Positions 20,996-30,480 of a DNA stretch of 64,000 nucleotides are shown here, piece after piece. The notes under the pieces are model-generated. The model was not told the DNA's origin, made no database searches, and saw only the letters and a program-made list of their open reading frames with translations. This DNA comes from RI-231 sp041394905. GTDB lineage: Bacteria; Acidobacteriota; Terriglobia; Bryobacterales; UBA6623. The translations under genes were made by a program, and so were the position numbers. The stretch is taken from positions 1-64,000 of the forward strand of contig JAWKHJ010000029.1 in NCBI GenBank assembly GCA_041394905.1, given 5' to 3'. Each line of letters begins with the position of its first letter. The first letter of the stretch is position 1.

Positions 20996-21085
20996 TGGCG
21001 GAGAGAGAGGGATTCGAACCCTCGATAGAGTTTCCCCTATACACGCTTTCCAAGCGTGCGCCTTCAACCACTCGGCCATCTCTCC
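20996..21085 (-). tRNA. tRNA-Ser (GGA)
   Basis: Ninety bases on the minus strand from GGAGAGATGGCCGAGTGG to the encoded CCA. The acceptor stem GGAGAGA pairs with TCTCTCC. The anticodon loop is TTGGAAA within a GCACGC/GCGTG stem, giving anticodon GGA. A long variable arm (ATAGGGGAAACTCTAT) is typical for tRNA-Ser, and the T arm is GAGGGTTCGAATCCCTC. Confidence 0.95.
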
Positions 21086-21196
21086 GCGAGGGTTGAAACC
21101 CCAGTATACGACGGCCCCCAGGGGTGCGCGCAAAAGGCGACGGCCCGAGCTGTCTCCAGCCGGGCCGCGGCCCCGCATGTCCTGCGGACGAAGGCG

Positions 21197-21847
21197 TTAT
21201 GCCTCTTGGCGCGACCTGCGCCGGTACAGCATCGCGAGCGAGAGCAGACCGACGCCGAGCAGCACGTTCGTCGCCGGCTCGGGCACTGGGTTCGGACCCG
21301 GCGTCTGGTTGCCGCCGATGAGGAAGTAGCGGTCCGGGCCGTCGTTGTTGAACCAAACCGCGCGGAACTTGATCGACTTCGTGCCGGCCGGCGTCATGAA
21401 TCCGTCGAGGATGAAGTCGGAGTAACCGACGCCATTGTTGTTAGTCTTGAGCGAGGTCGGGCCGGTGTAGGTGTCGGTTCCGAGCACCGTCGTGCCGCCC
21501 AAGTCGGAGTAATACGTCGCGGTGAACAGGTCAAGCCGTTGCGCAACCCGGGTGTCGTTGTAGTCAAGTGCGACTCGGAAGTTGCTGGAGAGCACGACTG
21601 CAGTGACCTGCGCCAGGGTGTAGAGCGGCGACATTTCGTCGAAGATCGATCCAGAGCCTCCACTGCCGGCAAGAGTGTACGGGAAGCCCCCGTTTTGGCA
21701 GTTATTGCCCCCAATCACGCACGGGGACGCCGCCGTCTGCTGGAAGATTAGGTCCGAGGGCGTCAGGGTGATGAGCGAGATGACGCCCGCCTGGGCGGCG
21801 CTGCCGAAGGCAATCGTGACAAGAGCAATCAAAAGGACTTTTTTCAT
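21197..21847 (-). CDS. PEP-CTERM-anchored exported protein
   Basis: From ATG 21847 (GGAGTT at good spacing) MKKVLLIALVTIAFGSAAQA is a clear signal peptide. The body is beta-rich (FRVALDYNDTRVAQRLDLFT, YTGPTSLKTNNNGVGYSDFI). The C-terminus NPVPEPATNVLLGVGLLSLA followed by a basic RRRSRQ tail is a PEP-CTERM sorting signal: VPEP, transmembrane helix, Arg cluster. Such proteins are processed by an exosortase (XrtA type) and linked to exopolysaccharide production; no exosortase is in this window. Two Cys (SPCVIGGNNCQNGG) could form a disulfide. Specific role unknown. Confidence 0.85.
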   Translation of the reverse strand: MKKVLLIALVTIAFGSAAQAGVISLITLTPSDLIFQQTAASPCVIGGNNCQNGGFPYTLAGSGGSGSIFDEMSPLYTLAQVTAVVLSSNFRVALDYNDTRVAQRLDLFTATYYSDLGGTTVLGTDTYTGPTSLKTNNNGVGYSDFILDGFMTPAGTKSIKFRAVWFNNDGPDRYFLIGGNQTPGPNPVPEPATNVLLGVGLLSLAMLYRRRSRQEA

Positions 21848-22522
21848 GAGCATCCAACTCCGCCGGAATCGATCGGGGCGCTTCCGGGCCTCGATTGGCA
21901 GTTTACGGGCGGAAATTGGAAATGAATAGGTTCAAAATTGAAACTGTACGACCGTCCTGAATTCGGTAAACCGAAGTAATCGGATTCCATTATCCGATTG
22001 ACCCGAATATCTGAAACTGTAGGCCTACGAACGGCCGGTGAAGGTGCAAACGAGCGTTAGCGGTTCGAGTGGAACAGCAGTCCTAGGACCACTCACAAAG
22101 CTTGACGCGAATGTCTTCGGGGGTCGGAGACTATATCCGCCTCCATCCGCCAGGAATCGCTGTATTCCGTTCTAGGGAAGGCCTTTAGCCTCACATAGGC
22201 TCTCGAAACGAGGTCCGGAGGGCTCTCGTCGGCGAACCTTTACGCCAAGGCGTCGCCACCACGCCCGGAGCCAGCGGAATGAAAGGAGGTGAAACAGGTC
22301 TCAAATGAGGCAGTCAGCCGGCGAAGTCTAGAGGGCTGCGCGGGGAATGACGACCAGCAGGGCCGCATGCGGCGACCGCATGGGCTGGAGGGCGAACCGG
22401 GGCTGCCGGGCGTAAGAGAACGGTTTAGGCCAAACGAAAAGCGAGACGCGGTCGACAGGAATGACCGATATCGGAGGCGATCTCCGCGAGAGCCGCGATC
22501 ACGTTCCCGGTCTCTGAAGCGA
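21848..22522. other. Long non-coding interval with possible structured segment
   Basis: About 670 bases without a supported gene. 21.90-22.05 kb is lower in GC (TTGACCCGAATATC, ATTATCCGATTG). At 22281 a perfect AAAGGAGGTG is followed by GTG codons and an open frame to about 22600, but its translation (Arg/Gly-rich, ending inside the DUF6339-like gene on the other strand) is not protein-like. Several short self-complementary stretches (GGCCGCATGCGGC at 22360) could form RNA structure. Confidence 0.4.
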
Positions 22523-23281
22523 CTACTCGCCCGCGGCGGCCGCCCGCGTGCCGCGCCATTCGGGGGGAAGCCAAGGCTGAAATTCGCGCCGGGGCAATAG
22601 TGCAGCAATCTGCTCGGAGGACATCCCGAAGATGTCATAGGTCACCTCAAGCTGACGCGCGACTCGCGAGAACCGTTGCAGCGAACCCGGCCTATCCTTC
22701 GACCGCGCGCCGGGCTTGAAGCGTCCGCGCTCTTCGTCCCAGTAGAGCCTCCGGCACAGGGTCACCAGCGGAGTTGCCAGGTTGTAGTGCGACCCGATCC
22801 ACTCCTTCTGCTCCGAAGTATCGGAGCGCAGGGGTCCCGACAAGATCGGATAGGCGTCCTCGCGGTGCAGCGAGACCATCTTCCACGGGAAAAACAGTAG
22901 GTGCTTGTCGAGCCCGAAACGATGTTCGCCGACGCGCGCGAGATAGCGCGCGTTGTCGTGGAGGGGTTTGCGCCGGCCCTTGGCATCGGGCGGACAAACT
23001 TGATCGAAGAACCGGACGGAGAGCCACGACCAGAGGCCGCCATCGCTGCGCAACTGGTCGCTCGACAGAGCCGAGAAGCTGATGCAGATGGAGGCCGGCG
23101 TCGTATTTCGTGACAAAGCTGCGCGGCTCGACCAACAGCGGACGCGGCCATCTCTCCGCAAAGCGCGGGTCGTCGAGGAGTTCCAGCGGAGGAGGCGTCG
23201 AGGGTTCTCGCGCAACTGCCCGAGGTAGGCGCGCAGCTGATTCAGCCCATCGGTGTTGAGCCGGTGCAGGATCATCCGCAC
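22523..23281 (-). CDS. DUF6339-like protein, third gene of the GHKL cassette
   Basis: About 252 residues beginning MRMILHRLNTDGLNQLRAYL. The segment around 23,080-23,200 is off frame in the continuous reading; the neighbouring frame gives STPPPLELLDDPRFAERWPR, then VEPRSFVTKYDAGLHLHQLL, so two compensating indels are likely. Then DQLRSDGGLWSWLSVRFFDQ, ARYLARVGEHRFGLDKHLLF, YNLATPLVTLCRRLYWDEER and SRVARQLEVTYDIFGMSSEQ. The pattern 'short N-terminal helix, LW-x-x-L, YFL/R..., LWW/LYWDEERG' matches my recollection of DUF6339, a small family of unknown function; this needs a profile search. It overlaps the second gene by 10 bases, so it is translated with it. Confidence 0.6.
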   Translation of the reverse strand: MRMILHRLNTDGLNQLRAYLGQLRENPRRLLRWNSSTTRALRRDGRVRCWSSRAALSRNTTPASICISFSALSSDQLRSDGGLWSWLSVRFFDQVCPPDAKGRRKPLHDNARYLARVGEHRFGLDKHLLFFPWKMVSLHREDAYPILSGPLRSDTSEQKEWIGSHYNLATPLVTLCRRLYWDEERGRFKPGARSKDRPGSLQRFSRVARQLEVTYDIFGMSSEQIAALLPRREFQPWLPPEWRGTRAAAAGE

Positions 23282-24036
23282 TTCTCCAGTTCCACCATGC
23301 GCTCGACGAAACGACCGCGATCCCGACAGAAGGCCTGCACGGCGCTCTCGATCCAGGCGGCAACGTCATCGCGTGTCGGCGGCTCGGCCTGCAAAGCTCG
23401 CGGCACAGGTTCGCCGGAGAAGGTCTGCGCCAATGCGACCCATTCGCCGCCCTCGTCGGCGCCGATGGATTCCCACAACAGCTCGCGGGCCAAGATCTCG
23501 CGCATCGCCGCCGGTAGGATAAGGCCCAGCGTCGTCGCATCCATGCCCTTGATCTGTTTCTCCAGCCCCGCTGCATCTTTGTTGTACGCGAGCTGGTAGC
23601 TGCCGGAGATCGACTCGACGCGCCACAACTCGCCGCCCATCTCGGCGTCCGGCCGCGGGAATAGCTTGAGCAGGCTGCGGCCTCCCTCCCCGCCCTGGTT
23701 GGGTTCGACGTGCGCCACGCGCTCGCACGAGGCCAGAATCCTGCCCGGGTCACGTCCGACGTCTACGACGCGCACCCGGAAGCGCGGTTGGTCCCACTCG
23801 CCAAACGCCGACAGCTGATTGGCATCCCGCGGGCGGCAGTCGGCGACAGTGCCGAAGTCGAAGCGTTGCAGCAGGGTATTATGATAGGCCTCCACGACGA
23901 CTTTGGCGTCCGGCGGCAGGCGATTGCGGCTCAAATCGAGCTCGGCGGTGAACCGAGGCGGTCGCCCGGGACGGAACTCGATCGCGATCTGTTCCTGACT
24001 GATCTTCTTGCGGCCGGTGAAGTAGAGTCGCGGCAT
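23272..24036 (-). CDS. Unknown protein, second gene of the GHKL cassette
   Basis: 254 residues, uninterrupted. MPRLYFTGRKKISQEQIAIE starts a beta-rich half (VVVEAYHNTLLQRFDFGTVA, FRVRVVDVGRDPGRILAS), followed by a helical half with AMREILARELLWES and AAWIESAVQAFCRDRGRFVE. No signal peptide, no membrane helix, no catalytic motif I can name. It starts 2 bases after the ATPase stop and overlaps the next gene, so the three form one translational unit. Possibly a structural or regulatory partner of the ATPase; that is inference from gene order. Confidence 0.65.
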   Translation of the reverse strand: MPRLYFTGRKKISQEQIAIEFRPGRPPRFTAELDLSRNRLPPDAKVVVEAYHNTLLQRFDFGTVADCRPRDANQLSAFGEWDQPRFRVRVVDVGRDPGRILASCERVAHVEPNQGGEGGRSLLKLFPRPDAEMGGELWRVESISGSYQLAYNKDAAGLEKQIKGMDATTLGLILPAAMREILARELLWESIGADEGGEWVALAQTFSGEPVPRALQAEPPTRDDVAAWIESAVQAFCRDRGRFVERMVELEKCG

Positions 24037-24038
24037 GG

Positions 24039-26024
24039 CTATTCCGTCTCGAGTTCCACCGTCTTGACGCGAAAGTCGAGGGCGCGGTGCGGGTCGAACC
24101 CAGCGACCTCGACGCGGAACGGCGTCCCGGTCGGCCGGATGTAGAGGACGTTGTCGCCGACCGCCTGGATCGACACGTTCTCATGATCGCGGACCATTTC
24201 GGCCTCGTCCCAAAACGAGAAATCCTCGCGCCGGTGCGCGGTGAAGCCGGTCCGGTTGGGCAAACCGTAGGCGACGGTGAGGCGCATTGCGCGGACAGGG
24301 CCGCTAAACGCCGGATTGCTCTCGAGGACGATGCCGTCGCTGATGGGCTTGGAGCGCCACTGGCGCACCTTGGCCGGCCCGATCGGAGGCACCTCAATTT
24401 CTTCCGTGGTCGGCGCGCCGTCGGCCGCCGCCCCGGTGTTCTCGTTCTCCGCGCCGGCGCCCGGCGCCGGCTGCGCGAGCTCGCTCGGCTGCGGCTCGGG
24501 GAACAAATCCCGCAAAGTCCACCAGTCCGCCTTGTCGGCGGGCGCAAGCAGCGCTTGCACCACACCTGCGGCAAGCTCGAGCACGAAGGCGACTTTCACC
24601 GTCCCACGCGTGTACTGGCTGGTCAAGCGCTTGACGTCGCGGCGCCGCCACTCTGTGTGCGAGACGTTCTCGCTGGCACGCAGCAGGGCGCAGATCTCAG
24701 GCGCCTGCGCGAGTAGAATTGAGCGCAATCCGGCCTGACGGGCGCGGCCGTGGTGGTCGACCAATGTCAGCCCTTCGCGTGCGTAGATGTCGTCGCTCGA
24801 GCCGGACTCGGAGTCATGCTCGAGGAAAAGGTCGACGTACGAGAGGATCGTCTGGGCGCCGATGCGCTCGACCGGCGTGGGGATGCGCAACGCCAGACGC
24901 TCGCCGCGCAGGTAGCGCTGGCTCAAGGCTGTCTTAAGCTTATCGGGCAGCATTGCCTCGTCGAGGACCGGCCGTTTCTCATCCACAGGTGGAGCCAACT
25001 GAATGCGGCCCTTGGCCGCCTCGTTCGAAAAGGCCCACGAGGCCAGCTCGATCCTCTTGCGCACACGCTCGGCTTCACCGGGCTTCCATGCGAATTCGCC
25101 CGCTCGATCGACTAACGTCGCGTCCGAAAGAAGGATAGAGTCGCCGCCGAGCGCATGGACCTCGGCGACGAGCTTCCCGGAAAGAATAGGCAGGAAATAG
25201 TGGTCGACTAGCGCCTGACCGAGCGCATCGAAGCCAAGCTCGATGTCGGGGTAGGCGATCACCACCGACAGTCCCGTCTCGCCTTGCCGCCTAGTCAACC
25301 CGAACGCCGAGCGGAAACGCTCAAGAGCGTCCGGTTCAGTGATCGGAAGCTGCTGGTAGTGGGCGCCCGCGCCCTCGTGGCGCGCATAGAAGCCGATCGG
25401 GTCCAAGTCGGCGCCTCCGGGCTCGATCTGATGCTCGCGCAGATGCGCCTGCCCCAGAAGCGCGGATGTGATCGTGCCATCGGGCTGCCTACGCGTGGTG
25501 AAGCCAAAGAACGTGTTGATGCGCGAGCTGAAGGGGAAGACCGTCTTACCGATGCCGAAGCTGCCTAGCCGATCGCCGGACTTCGATGTCCGGCCGACGT
25601 TCTTGAAGAACCAGAACAGACGATGGCCGGGCTCGTCCTTCTCGGCGACCGAGGAGTGAACTTCGAGCGGTCCGGTCAGCCCGGTCGTGCCGAAATCCTC
25701 GACGACCAACACGGGAACGGACATCGCCGGCGAAGGCAAACAGCCGCGCAAATCCTTCTCCGCTTGCAAATGCGGCCATAGCGGTTGGAAATACTCGGGG
25801 AATACGTCCGGTGACGCCTCGAAAAAACGAAAGCGCAGGCGCGCCGGCGAGCCACGCTCCGAGGCGTCCAGAGTATTTTGCCCGACCTCTCGAACTAACC
25901 GGTCGGCGACATACTGATTCGCAAAAAACTCGGTATGCGCCGACTCCTGGTGCATCTCTGCCGGCTGCTTTTCGCGGAATTTCCAGGTGGCGGAGGGCAT
26001 TTCTGGCTCTGCGCGAAGAATCAT
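24039..26024 (-). CDS. GHKL-type (Hsp90/MutL/MORC-like) ATPase, first gene of cassette
   Basis: 661 residues, uninterrupted (or 653 from the second Met, MPSATWKFRE). The ATP-binding Bergerat fold is visible at the N-terminus: N box RLVREVGQNTLDAS (residues 42-55, Glu46, Asn50, Asp53), G1 box VVEDFGTTGL (Asp110, Gly112), G2 lid GSFGIGKTVF (154-163). After it come a transducer-like region (TGLSVVIAYPDIELGFDALG) and, near residues 520-550, an acidic linker EPQPSELAQPAPGAGAENEN, then a C-terminal beta-rich domain. The combination resembles stand-alone prokaryotic GHKL ATPases seen in restriction-like and defence neighbourhoods rather than Hsp90, MutL or a histidine kinase (no HisKA, no receiver). 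It lies 70 bases downstream of groEL, past a terminator-like hairpin. Confidence 0.75.
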   Translation of the reverse strand: MILRAEPEMPSATWKFREKQPAEMHQESAHTEFFANQYVADRLVREVGQNTLDASERGSPARLRFRFFEASPDVFPEYFQPLWPHLQAEKDLRGCLPSPAMSVPVLVVEDFGTTGLTGPLEVHSSVAEKDEPGHRLFWFFKNVGRTSKSGDRLGSFGIGKTVFPFSSRINTFFGFTTRRQPDGTITSALLGQAHLREHQIEPGGADLDPIGFYARHEGAGAHYQQLPITEPDALERFRSAFGLTRRQGETGLSVVIAYPDIELGFDALGQALVDHYFLPILSGKLVAEVHALGGDSILLSDATLVDRAGEFAWKPGEAERVRKRIELASWAFSNEAAKGRIQLAPPVDEKRPVLDEAMLPDKLKTALSQRYLRGERLALRIPTPVERIGAQTILSYVDLFLEHDSESGSSDDIYAREGLTLVDHHGRARQAGLRSILLAQAPEICALLRASENVSHTEWRRRDVKRLTSQYTRGTVKVAFVLELAAGVVQALLAPADKADWWTLRDLFPEPQPSELAQPAPGAGAENENTGAAADGAPTTEEIEVPPIGPAKVRQWRSKPISDGIVLESNPAFSGPVRAMRLTVAYGLPNRTGFTAHRREDFSFWDEAEMVRDHENVSIQAVGDNVLYIRPTGTPFRVEVAGFDPHRALDFRVKTVELETE

Positions 26025-26049
26025 AGTGTACTGCGAACAGAAATGCGAA

Positions 26050-26073
26050 AAGGGCCGGCTAGCGCCGGCCCTT
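26050..26073 (-). terminator. Terminator-like hairpin after groEL
   Basis: Perfect 10-bp stem AAGGGCCGGC with a 4-base loop, followed on the minus strand by TTCGCATTT, a weak T-rich tail. It lies 21 bases past the groEL stop and 25 bases before the ATPase start, so it probably ends the groESL message but may allow read-through. Confidence 0.7.
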
Positions 26074-26094
26074 CGGGTTGCGGTGGGACGATTC

Positions 26095-27717
<1,623 letters not shown>

Positions 27718-27769
27718 AGGTCTTTTTTCCTCTATCTTCTTGAACTTCGCGATTGCGTCGTTGCGCCGG

Positions 27770-27791
27770 ACCGCCGGCCCCAGCCGGCGGT
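27770..27791 (-). promoter_or_regulatory. Intercistronic hairpin between groES and groEL
   Basis: Perfect 9-bp stem ACCGCCGGC with loop CCCA in the gap between the two genes. No T-tract follows, so it is more likely an RNA stability or processing element than a terminator. Confidence 0.6.
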
Positions 27792-27819
27792 TCCTCCAAG
27801 GCGCATGGAATTCGTTGAG

Positions 27820-28137
27820 TTAAGCAGCCTTCTTCTTGTCGGCCGAGCCTTCGACGACAGCAAGCACTTCGTCCTCAGTGAGGATGACGTATTCCTTGTT
27901 GTCGAGCTTGATGTCGGATCCAGCGTATTTGCCGATCAGGACGCGGTCGCCGACTTTGACGTCGAGCGGCTGACGTTTGCCGTCTTTGTCGAGTTTGCCA
28001 GGGCCGACGGCGATGACCGTGGCCTCTTGCGGCTTCTCTTTGGCGGAATCAGGGATGATGATGCCGCCTGCCGATTTCTGCTCCGACGTCTCGGAGCGCT
28101 CTACGACGATGCGGTTATGCAGGGGTCGAAGCGCCAT
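27820..28137 (-). CDS. groES: Co-chaperonin GroES (Hsp10)
   Basis: 105 residues from ATG 28137, preceded by GGAGGT at 10 bases; longer upstream frames are not conserved. MALRPLHNRIVVERSE, the mobile loop SEQKSAGGIIIPDSAKEKPQ, then ATVIAVGPG and VGDRVLIGKYAG are diagnostic. It caps the GroEL ring. First gene of the groESL operon. No CIRCE inverted repeat (TTAGCACTC-N9-GAGTGCTAA) is visible upstream, so HrcA control is not supported. Confidence 0.98.
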   Translation of the reverse strand: MALRPLHNRIVVERSETSEQKSAGGIIIPDSAKEKPQEATVIAVGPGKLDKDGKRQPLDVKVGDRVLIGKYAGSDIKLDNKEYVILTEDEVLAVVEGSADKKKAA

Positions 28138-28177
28138 TCTGAGTAAGTACCTCCGGTTGAGTTTGGTTCCTAGAAAA

Positions 28178-28198
28178 CGCCGCGCAGTGGGCGCGGCG
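28178..28198 (-). promoter_or_regulatory. Leader hairpin upstream of groES
   Basis: 8-bp GC stem CGCCGCGC/GCGCGGCG with a 5-base loop, about 40 bases before the groES start and not covering its ribosome-binding site. Function unknown. Confidence 0.35.
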
Positions 28199-28245
28199 AG
28201 GGTGAAAATTCGGGTCAAGCCGTGATTCTCGGCGACCTCAATTGG

Positions 28246-28273
28246 AGTGTATCACAGAAGTAGGGAAAAGCAA
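28246..28273 (-). promoter_or_regulatory. Possible sigma-70-like promoter for groESL
   Basis: On the minus strand TTGCTT, 16 bases, TACACT, in a locally AT-rich patch 109 bases before groES. Both boxes deviate from consensus, so this is tentative. Confidence 0.35.
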
Positions 28274-28576
28274 CAATAAAAAATCTTAGTGCCCGTCGAT
28301 CACATTTAGGGCATGACTTCAGGCCAGCCGCGCCCTGCTGTTCGCATCGGTCGAATCCTGATGGAAACGTCAGCCTCGGGCGAAGGGCTGAGCCGATGAG
28401 CCGCTGAACCCACGAGCGTCTAAGGTGTGTCTCTTAGCCCCCTACGGCGCTCAAGCCTCTGAAAAAGAATTGGTTAGACAAGAGCCGGCGTTCCCCGCCC
28501 TGTCCCCGCCCTAAGTTTGGCCTAGGAATTGCCCAGAGAGAGTCGCCGCGAGATTTCGCGCTCGCGGCACGATACA
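28274..28576. other. Intergenic region between divergent groES and polysaccharide-cluster genes
   Basis: About 300 bases. Contains AT-rich AACAATAAAAAATCTTAG near 28270 and then ordinary GC-rich sequence with CTGAAAAAGAATTGG at about 28458. I see no gene, riboswitch or clear plus-strand promoter. Confidence 0.4.
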
Positions 28577-29032
28577 ATGCCGGACATCGTTACTAATGCC
28601 ACCGCACGCACGCGTGAAGGGCGGGATTTCGACAAAGGAGGACACATCTGCCTTGCCGGTGCGGGCGTGACGAACAATTGGTCGCTGATCGAGCCATTGA
28701 AGCGCACCAACCAAGTCACCGTAGTCGAGCGATTGCGGATGTTGTTCGCCAATTCGATTTTGGCCACCGCCAACGTGTTGGTGCTCGACTGTAGCGAAGA
28801 GCCAGAGCGCGGTCTGGGCGCTGTCCGCGGACTACGCAGGCTCTATCCCGACGTGGCGATCGTCTTGGTCAATGGGGCCCTGTCGCCCACCGAGATTGCA
28901 GCCGCGTTTCGTGAAGGCGTGAAGGACTACTTCTCGCAGCAATCCAACGTCGCGCTCGTCGTCGAACGTGTGCAACATCTTTGCCGCCAATCGCGCGGAG
29001 GCAGCGCAGCGCAGAACGCCTACGGAGCATAG
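28577..29032 (+). CDS. Degenerate response-regulator receiver-like protein
   Basis: About 151 residues from ATG 28577 (MPDIVTNATART). The fold reads as a CheY-like receiver: ICLAGAGVTNNWSLIEPLKR, ANVLVLDCSEEPERGLGAVR, LYPDVAIVLVNGALSPTEIA, AAFREGVKDYFSQQSNVALV. The Asp of the phosphorylation strand is present (VLD), but the N-terminal acidic pair and the conserved Lys of strand 5 are not. It is probably a phosphorylation-independent regulator. First of four plus-strand genes with 5-base, overlapping or about 30-base junctions, all of polysaccharide-export type, suggesting it controls that unit. Confidence 0.6.
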   Translation: MPDIVTNATARTREGRDFDKGGHICLAGAGVTNNWSLIEPLKRTNQVTVVERLRMLFANSILATANVLVLDCSEEPERGLGAVRGLRRLYPDVAIVLVNGALSPTEIAAAFREGVKDYFSQQSNVALVVERVQHLCRQSRGGSAAQNAYGA

Positions 29033-29037
29033 CTGGC

Positions 29038-30480
29038 ATGGACGGAGCAGAAAATCAATCAGCACGCACGCCCGGCGATGAGCATTGGGCGCTACGTTTG
29101 GCGGGCTCGCAGGACGACGCCAACCCTGAGCTGTGGGCGCGCAACGTTCGTGACGAGGGTTTCAGCCTTGGGCGCTTGATGGGCGCGCTCGACCGCAGGC
29201 GCTGGCTCGCCTTGACCGTGTTTGTCGCATTGCTTGCCCCGGCTGCCGCTTGGGTTTGGACGTTGACGCCGCGCTACCGAGGTCCGATGCGGTTGCTGGT
29301 GAAGGACCCCAGTCCTCCCGGTTCCGGCGGCACGGCGGCGACCTCCGAGATGCAGCAAACGATCGACGGCTTGAGAAGCCCTGAGCTGCTGCACCGCGCC
29401 GCCGAAGCGCTAGGGCTGGGCGTGGAAGGCGTCAGCCGCTTGGCGCAGGACGTGCGCATTTCCGCCGTCCCTGAGAGCAGCTTGATCTCGATCGAGCTTG
29501 AAGACGAGGACGCCAGCTTCGCGGCCGGCGCCGTCAAGACCATCGGCGATCTCTACCTGAGGCCCGCCGCGCCGCAAGCCAAGAAGCTCAGCGAAGACGA
29601 ACGCGCTGAGGTCGAGGCTTACCAGAAGATGCTCGACGCGGCCCGCGAGGAGCTTGCGAGGATCACGAGCGAGAACGACTTAGACGGCCTTGCCGCCCAG
29701 CGCAACTCCAGCGACTCGAGGGCTTCGCAGCTCGATTCCGAAGCCGCATCGATCGAACGCCAGATCCGTGACGCAGAGACACGGCTGAACCTGCTCGAAC
29801 GCCAAGCCGCGGAGCTGCCCAGCGCCGTGGGGCCGCGTACAGCCGAACGCGCGTTGGCGGAGCGTCTGCGCGCGCTCTCTTATGAGCTGCAACGCCAACG
29901 CAATGGCTTGCTGACCCGGTATGAAACGAGCGATCCGCTGGTGCGAGAGCTGGACCTGCGGCTGAGCGCAACGAAAGAGGCTCTGGACCGCGCCGAGGTT
30001 TCGGGTTCAGGGCTCGCCGGAGCGGTGGCCGCGCTGCAAAGTGAGATCGACGAACAGCAGCAGTTGGCGCAGGAGGATCTGTCGCGCTGGCGTGCTCGCG
30101 AACGCGAGCTTGGCAAAGCGCAAGACACGCTGGCCTCGAAACAGTCTCGCTTGCGGCGGCTGGCCGACCGCCGCACAGAGCTCGAGCAGACCATCAGCTC
30201 GACCGAGCAGCGCCTTGACTCGCTCCAGGGCGGCGTCGGCATCGCTGCGGCGCCCAAGCTCAACATCAGCGTGATCGAGCCCGCCCGGGCCCTGCCCGTC
30301 GACCGCCAACAGCCGCTGCTGTTTGGATTCGCCACAGTGTTCGCGCTCTGCGCCGCCCTGATTGCGGCGATCCTGCAAGACGGGCGGAAGAAGCCCGTGG
30401 CCTACGTCGCCGACATCGCCGCGACGACGGCCGCTCCGGTTCTTTGTTTGGCCGAGGAGACGCATTCGCATGTTTCTTGA
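29038..30480 (+). CDS. Wzz/GumC-like polysaccharide chain-length/co-polymerase protein
   Basis: 480 residues. An N-terminal cytoplasmic part is followed by a transmembrane helix (ALTVFVALLAPAAAWVWTLT), then a periplasmic Wzz-type domain (RYRGPMRLLVKDPSPPGSGG), a long coiled coil from about residue 185 to 400 (EVEAYQKMLDAAREELARIT, RASQLDSEAASIERQIRDAE), a proline-containing NISVIEPARALPVDRQQP block and a second helix (LLFGFATVFALCAALIAAIL). This is the standard architecture of polysaccharide co-polymerases that set exopolysaccharide chain length. No C-terminal kinase domain; a separate kinase-like gene lies two genes downstream. It overlaps the next gene by 11 bases. Confidence 0.85.
   Translation: MDGAENQSARTPGDEHWALRLAGSQDDANPELWARNVRDEGFSLGRLMGALDRRRWLALTVFVALLAPAAAWVWTLTPRYRGPMRLLVKDPSPPGSGGTAATSEMQQTIDGLRSPELLHRAAEALGLGVEGVSRLAQDVRISAVPESSLISIELEDEDASFAAGAVKTIGDLYLRPAAPQAKKLSEDERAEVEAYQKMLDAAREELARITSENDLDGLAAQRNSSDSRASQLDSEAASIERQIRDAETRLNLLERQAAELPSAVGPRTAERALAERLRALSYELQRQRNGLLTRYETSDPLVRELDLRLSATKEALDRAEVSGSGLAGAVAALQSEIDEQQQLAQEDLSRWRARERELGKAQDTLASKQSRLRRLADRRTELEQTISSTEQRLDSLQGGVGIAAAPKLNISVIEPARALPVDRQQPLLFGFATVFALCAALIAAILQDGRKKPVAYVADIAATTAAPVLCLAEETHSHVS

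Noticed and set aside
20981..21178. N-terminal extension of the inositol-oxygenase-like gene
   Set aside because: It is the translation of tRNA-Ser and its flank.
22240..22638. Minus-strand frame overlapping the end of the DUF6339-like gene
   Set aside because: Ser/Arg/Pro-biased translation without family features; shadow frame.
28138..28300. CIRCE element upstream of groES
   Set aside because: No TTAGCACTC-N9-GAGTGCTAA or close variant found.
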